Of a stretch of DNA of 64,000 bases, positions 59,426-64,000 are shown in pieces; positions within the stretch are counted from its first letter, which is position 1; every line of letters starts with the position of its first letter. A program made the position numbers and the translations under genes. The notes beneath the pieces are model-generated. The model searched no databases and was not told the DNA's origin. It worked only from the letters and a program-made list of their open reading frames with translations. This DNA is from Ustulina deusta (taxonomy: Eukaryota > Ascomycota > Sordariomycetes > Xylariales > Xylariaceae): assembly GCA_023159155.1 (NCBI GenBank), contig JAJNNX010000073.1:62001-126000 (forward strand), written 5' to 3'.

Positions 59426-61300
59426 CTTGGTCTTCTCGCTGGGTTTGCTTGACGAACGGAAGGGCTCGAGAGGCACGGAGCATTCCTGCGCGGGGAGGCG
59501 GCCACATCCATTTTAAAGGGATGTCCCCCATGCGGACCGATGAGCCAGCCGTTTTGCGGCTGAAGGCAGTGTGTCGCTGGCAGTCTAGTCTGTCTGACAC
59601 GCTCGGTATCGAGGGCGTGGTGCCAAGCGTGGTCTTTCGCTGTCCGGGTCCTGGCCCCATGTCTCTTCCCATCGCGCCGGTACCGACTCTCGCCGCATTT
59701 AGTCATTCGCTAGCGCGTGATGCCCCGTATAGATTCAGATTCATCTTCAAACTGCCTAGCGACAGTGAGTTTGCCTTGCGGCCAGGGTGTTGCCAAGCCC
59801 AGGGCGCCTAGCCTAGACTTTCAGCTGAATGCATGTGCCAGGACTAGGCACACATTTTCTCAACTTTTTGTAGAATCCATATGCGACGGAGGGCAAACGC
59901 CGCTTTACGCTATGGCATCGCAAGGTGCCCATTCCTACCCCCCTCCCCAGATCCATCTCTCGTGAATATGGTCGGCACCCGATTCGAAGACGTGAAAAAC
60001 GGTCATTCAACACACGTAAACTTGAGTATTTAAGCGTACTTGGAGATCCTACACGACTTCGCAGACACGCCGATAAAGCTGTCGGTACGAAGGTCAATTA
60101 AGACATGTTTCAGATGGCAGTAATATCAAGGAGATGTTAACTGACCTAGTTAACCCTGCGCTTCTGAAAGAGGGGAAATGGAACTAGAGAGTAGAAGCCA
60201 CACTTAGTGTATTTCCGGTAGAGGTCTGACTCCGCCGTGTAAATCGAGCATCCAAGCGAAGACTGTGCACGACACATTGATATGCTCATGTTAAATATAC
60301 CTTCAATGATGTTGTTGTCCAATAGACTGAGTTCGTGAAGGGGCTCGAAGTCGCATTGCTGTGCCACCGGGTAACCATAGCAATATGTTGGAGCCACACC
60401 AACTTACCCGAGGAGAAGCCGTCCAGATCGAAGACCGTTGAACTGACAAGTCGCCAAGAATTGTTGTTCATCCATATCGGAAAACTCTCCATATTCTTCT
60501 AGATGATGCCTGCTTTACAGACCGATACCTTTCTGGGTATTCGAATCGGACAAATACACGTCACCAGCTTCTCAATCTTCCCTTTATCGGTTGGGCACTA
60601 CATTTGGTAATACCCGCCTGTACTTCAGGCATTGTTCCAGACAAGCGTTGCCAAGTCTGCCAAGTTCCGACGCCCTATGACGTGAGTGGATGGCGCGAAA
60701 AGATTGCTAGCCAGCGATGCTCAAAGCGATACACAGCAGTCTAACCTAGTTGGCGTATAACTAGGTACCTACCTATGCTGCTGATATGCTGAAGCAGTAC
60801 GAGAGTTCAGTATCAACCTTGAAGCTTTGCATCGTGACATTGCGATGTGCCAAATAATTGGATGGGTGTGTAGTACGAAATATCCGGGAGGCGCCGGCCC
60901 GGCGCACTAACATCCTCTCAATCCCGTGTCTCTTGTATCGTTTTCTGAGCTGTTCGCTGCCGTGCTTCAACCTTGTACCCCCCCGGTCCCTCCAACGTGA
61001 CGTCACCTCCAGGCATGAACACCAAAGTCGTTGTCACCACAATACAGGTACGATGACGATGATGCATGAATATGGTGATGACGACCATGGCGCACGCCAA
61101 TTAAGGTAAGGCATTAGATGATACTCTCTATATATGTGCGAACTCCTTCGCCTTTCTTACTAATTTCTAACCCTCTACTTGCCATCTTACTGCTAACTCG
61201 GCCTTCTCCTATCCAATGGTACCGGCACCCATCCCGGGCCCTTTGAAAGGATATTGTTATTTGACATCCTAATAAAATTCCGACCTTATAATCAGCAGTC
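59426..61300. other. intergenic, divergent
   Basis: About 1.9 kb between the hexapeptide gene (-) and the PAP2 gene (+). Short frames only, including reverse ones at 59813-60097 and 60146-60397 without domains. CTAGGTACCTACC lies at about 60762. Confidence 0.55.
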
Positions 61301-62624
61301 ATGGGCTTTTTCAGCCGTCGAAGTCCTGAAGGCACCAACCCCCATCACCATGTTAATGATACTAGGAGGAGTCGGCATGTCAGCAGCACTTACAGCATGG
61401 CGACCCGCCCGTCCTTTGGCCAGTGGCTGAAGGTGACATGGCTTGATATTCTAACATTTGTAATTATGGGAGTTATTGGTTTGGGTGTACGTTCGATCAC
61501 GCTTGAATTCTTTCCCGACTTATAAACACAAACTAAATCGTACTAGATCTACGAAGCGCCACCCGCTCCTACACGTTCCTTTGCCGTCACCTTCTCCGAC
61601 GGTGAAGTCGTCTACCCGGAGTTTGCCTACCCTTTGCGCAAGGAGATTATTCCAATATGGCTGGCCGCGTTCTTGGCCGCCATCGTTCCCATCATCGCCA
61701 TTCTCGTGATGCAAATCCGCGTCCGCTCCTTCTGGGATGTCAACAATGGCATAATCGGCCTGCTCTACTCTCTGATCGGCGCCGCCGTCTTCCAGGTTTT
61801 CGTCAAATTCCTTATCGGCGGTCTTCGCCCTCACTTCCTCGACGTCTGCAAGCCCGATATGAGTCTCGCCAAGAACGGTGCTGGTGTGGAAGGCTCGCCC
61901 TACAATGCCGCAGGGTTCAACCAGCTCTATTATACACGTGAGATTTGCACAGGGGATCCCAAGGAGATCAACGACTCGCTTGAATCCTTCCCGTCGGGAC
62001 ATTCCACCGCCGCGTTTGCTGGTTTTGTATACCTCTACCTATACCTCAACGCGAAACTCAAGGTTTTTGCCAACTATCACGCTGCGATGTGGAAGTTGAT
62101 TGTGATATATATTCCCATTCTTGGCGCCGTTCTCATTGCGGGTGCCCTCACGATTGATGAGTTCCACAACTGTAAGTGGCGCTCCGTATTTTCTTTATAT
62201 CTCTTTGTCCCTATCTTATAATGGAACGTCCTCCATGATGACCTCCTGAACTGAGTTGCGTATCTTGACCGGAAAGTACCGATGACTAATAATTTCGCTC
62301 GTAGGGTACGACGTGTGTGCTGGGGCAATCATTGGCACGGTTATGGCCTTTTCCTCCTATCGAATGTGCTACGCCGCGATCTGGGACTGGCGCTTTAACC
62401 ATGTTCCCCTTAATCGTAGCCAAGCCTGCCTATACACCTACGACGGCGTTGAACTCATGGATGCCATGTGGACACGGAAAGCTGGGTGGGGAGCAGGCTC
62501 ATCCTCATACGGCGACAAGCACGCTACGAATAGCCACGGCATGTATAACTCTGGTACTGCAGGTCCCGGTATTCCTCGCAAAGCAGTGGCCGGTGGCCAA
62601 CACCGGGGTGACGATATGGTCTAA
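61301..62624 (+). CDS. PAP2 lipid phosphate phosphatase (diacylglycerol pyrophosphate phosphatase type)
   Basis: Exons 61301-61486, 61547-62171 and 62305-62624 give 376 residues. Six membrane helices are suggested (ITFVIMGVIGLG-type, IWLAAFLAAIVPIIAILV, GLLYSLIGAAVFQVFVKF and others). Phosphatase motif I is K149-x6-RP (KFLIGGLRP), motif II is PSGH (211-214) and motif III ends in DEFHNWYDV with His269 and Asp273. The usual SR before the motif III His reads LT-I here (GALTIDEFH), so the canonical Ser-Arg is missing. I have seen this form in other fungal members, and activity is likely but not certain. Yeast Dpp1/Lpp1 dephosphorylate diacylglycerol pyrophosphate, phosphatidate and lysophosphatidate at vacuolar or Golgi membranes. 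The C-terminal about 65 residues are Gly/Ser-rich and cytosolic. Confidence 0.9.
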
Positions 62625-63476
62625 CTTGATGCCCAAACCTCCCGAACCTGCTGTGAACAAGGAGTTACGAGCCACAAAACTACGATGGGGTGCAAGTCAA
62701 GCAACAAAATTTAACGCTGGCTTCGATTTCATATTTGATTTTCTATCGCTCATGATACCGCAAAGGCATGGAGGATTATGGAGTTGGCCAAGGCGTTGTT
62801 AATCCGAAGGTTGATGAAGAGAGTGCCAACATGGAAAGGGGGCAAGAGGGAAACGTGGGCGTGAATGAGTTAATACCCTGTATGAAGCATAATAGGTCAT
62901 TTCCCCAATTAAGAGCTTACTCAGAATAATCACGCAAAGTCAGATACCCTTTTCAGAGCGATGACGCTTCAACGACTAGCTTTTCAGGATCATTGGAGCG
63001 CATATAGCATATCCCCATTTCACCCATGGCCCTCACAGCTCCCCATTGCAGCCGATATTATTCTCCCCGCATTGCCAAGTCTTCTTCAAGGGCATACGTA
63101 TTGTCTAGAGGATTGCTTTTGCTTAGGGGTGTGATCGTCTACCAACCAGCGTCGAGTTCCCCGCATGAGCCGGTCCCCAATAGCATGACGACGGGGGCAA
63201 CTACACCGGATGCTCCCCACAGCCACCTTCAATCACACTACGATCCCTTTTCATAGGTGGAGTCTTCTTGCAAAAAGGGGATTATATACGTTATTGAGTA
63301 AAAAAGGAGATGATGCGACAAGACTGTCTCGGCACTGGGGTGAAAACTCGCAGATGGGACGTTACTGAATGATCGCATCTATACCTATGGATATAAAGAT
63401 CTGGACCGACTCGGCATATTAAGTAGGCCTGTAGTGTCGGTGGCCGATCAAGTCTATGTTATAAGCTCTCTCCAAA
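62625..63476. other. intergenic
   Basis: No gene is supported between the PAP2 and GH43-like genes. The frames at 62625-62800 continue the PAP2 3' region without homology. Confidence 0.6.
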
Positions 63477-64000
63477 ATGCGTCTTTGTACAATACCAGTG
63501 GTATTAAGCTGTCTACACGCCAGTGCGAGTACCATCCCTCGATCAAGACCACTTGTGCAGAAGTCCGCCGAAGCAGATGTATACGAAGGCTACGCTTTCG
63601 CGTACTTCACAGGAAGCACCCAAGCCGGCGAGAACATCTATATTGCCGCGAGCAATGGGAACGACGCGCTAAACTGGGTTGAGCTTAATGGTGGACAACC
63701 GGTTCTCACATCCACGGCTGGCACCAAAGGTCTCCGGGACCCTTTCATTCTCCGCTCTCATAATGGATCGAAATTCTACCTCCTCGCTACAGATCTCTCG
63801 ATCGGCTCGGGTACGTCTTGGGATTCCTCGGTGCGCACAGGAAGTCGGTATCTCGAGATCTGGGAGACGGCGGACCTGGTTACGTGGTCAGCGCAACGAC
63901 ATGTGCTAGTGTCCCCTGAGACAGCCGGTAATACGTGGGCGCCGGAAGCATACTACAATGATAGCCTTGGGGAATACGTGGTCTTCTGGGCGTCGTCGCT
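63477..64000 (+). CDS. secreted GH43-like glycoside hydrolase (5' part; runs off the right edge)
   Basis: The ATG at 63477 opens a frame through the window end (174 residues seen, two bases of the next codon). A signal peptide MRLCTIPVVLSCLHASAS is followed by a five-bladed beta-propeller start. EGYAFAYFTG, the GLRDPFILR motif (85-93, with the modulating Asp88), YLLATDLSIG, SRYLEIWETADLVTWS and NTWAPEA (152-158) are typical of GH43 and relatives acting on arabinan or xylan. The usual N-terminal catalytic-base Asp of GH43 is not obvious before residue 80, so it may belong to a GH43-like branch with a different active site. The remaining domains, such as LamG or CBM42, would be outside the window. 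An in-frame shorter frame at 63434 is a shadow. Confidence 0.82.
   Translation, partial: MRLCTIPVVLSCLHASASTIPRSRPLVQKSAEADVYEGYAFAYFTGSTQAGENIYIAASNGNDALNWVELNGGQPVLTSTAGTKGLRDPFILRSHNGSKFYLLATDLSIGSGTSWDSSVRTGSRYLEIWETADLVTWSAQRHVLVSPETAGNTWAPEAYYNDSLGEYVVFWASS

Overview
This is nuclear DNA of a filamentous ascomycete (Pezizomycotina, probably a Sordariomycete; I do not name a species). The genes carry short introns of about 45-190 nt with GT..AG ends and CTRAY-like branch points. Fungal-only families are present: a PTH11-type receptor, HET and DUF3716 domains, LCL2, and UvdE/UVE1. Short palindromes of the TACCTAGGTA type are scattered through the intergenic DNA. I rebuilt the gene models by reading conserved protein sequence across splice sites; nearly every joined exon set keeps frame from ATG to stop.

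Layout. 1-8.2 kb: alpha/beta hydrolase cut by the left edge (-), six-exon PTH11-like receptor (+), 3.7 kb of decayed DNA holding a 21-bp minisatellite, and a five-exon P450 (+). 9.6-15.4 kb: low-complexity DUF3716 protein (+), mitochondrial ribosomal protein bL27m (-), LCL2 (+), PP1 inhibitor-2/GLC8 (-). 17.7-24.3 kb: UV-damage endonuclease UVE1 (-), membrane-anchored RING-H2 protein (-), RKM4-type SET methyltransferase (-). 24.3-32 kb: gene-poor stretch with two Cys-rich orphan genes and a decayed ORF. 31.9-42.5 kb: GC-rich orphan (+), YAR1-like ankyrin protein (-), SPO11 (-) divergent from lanosterol synthase ERG7 (+), and SGT1 (+). 43.6-52.8 kb: second P450 (+), secreted GH32 gene broken by one in-frame TAG (+), HET-domain gene (+), Ser-rich orphan (-). 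54.6-64 kb: SRP54 (+), a 907-residue protein ending in about 50 tandem hexapeptides (-), a PAP2 lipid phosphatase (+), and a secreted GH43-like enzyme cut by the right edge (+).

The core genes are housekeeping functions: sterol synthesis, SRP targeting, mitochondrial translation, DNA repair and meiotic break formation, PP1 and ubiquitin-type regulation, and ribosome-protein chaperoning or methylation. They alternate with accessory genes: P450s, glycosidases, the HET protein, the receptor and the orphans. I see no operon-like logic and no secondary-metabolite cluster. The most unusual item is the hexapeptide-repeat protein at 56.7-59.4 kb. Its repeat fits the left-handed beta-helix hexad consensus and shows a homogenised half and a diverged half. 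The clearest broken gene is the GH32 enzyme, where Trp appears to have become stop.
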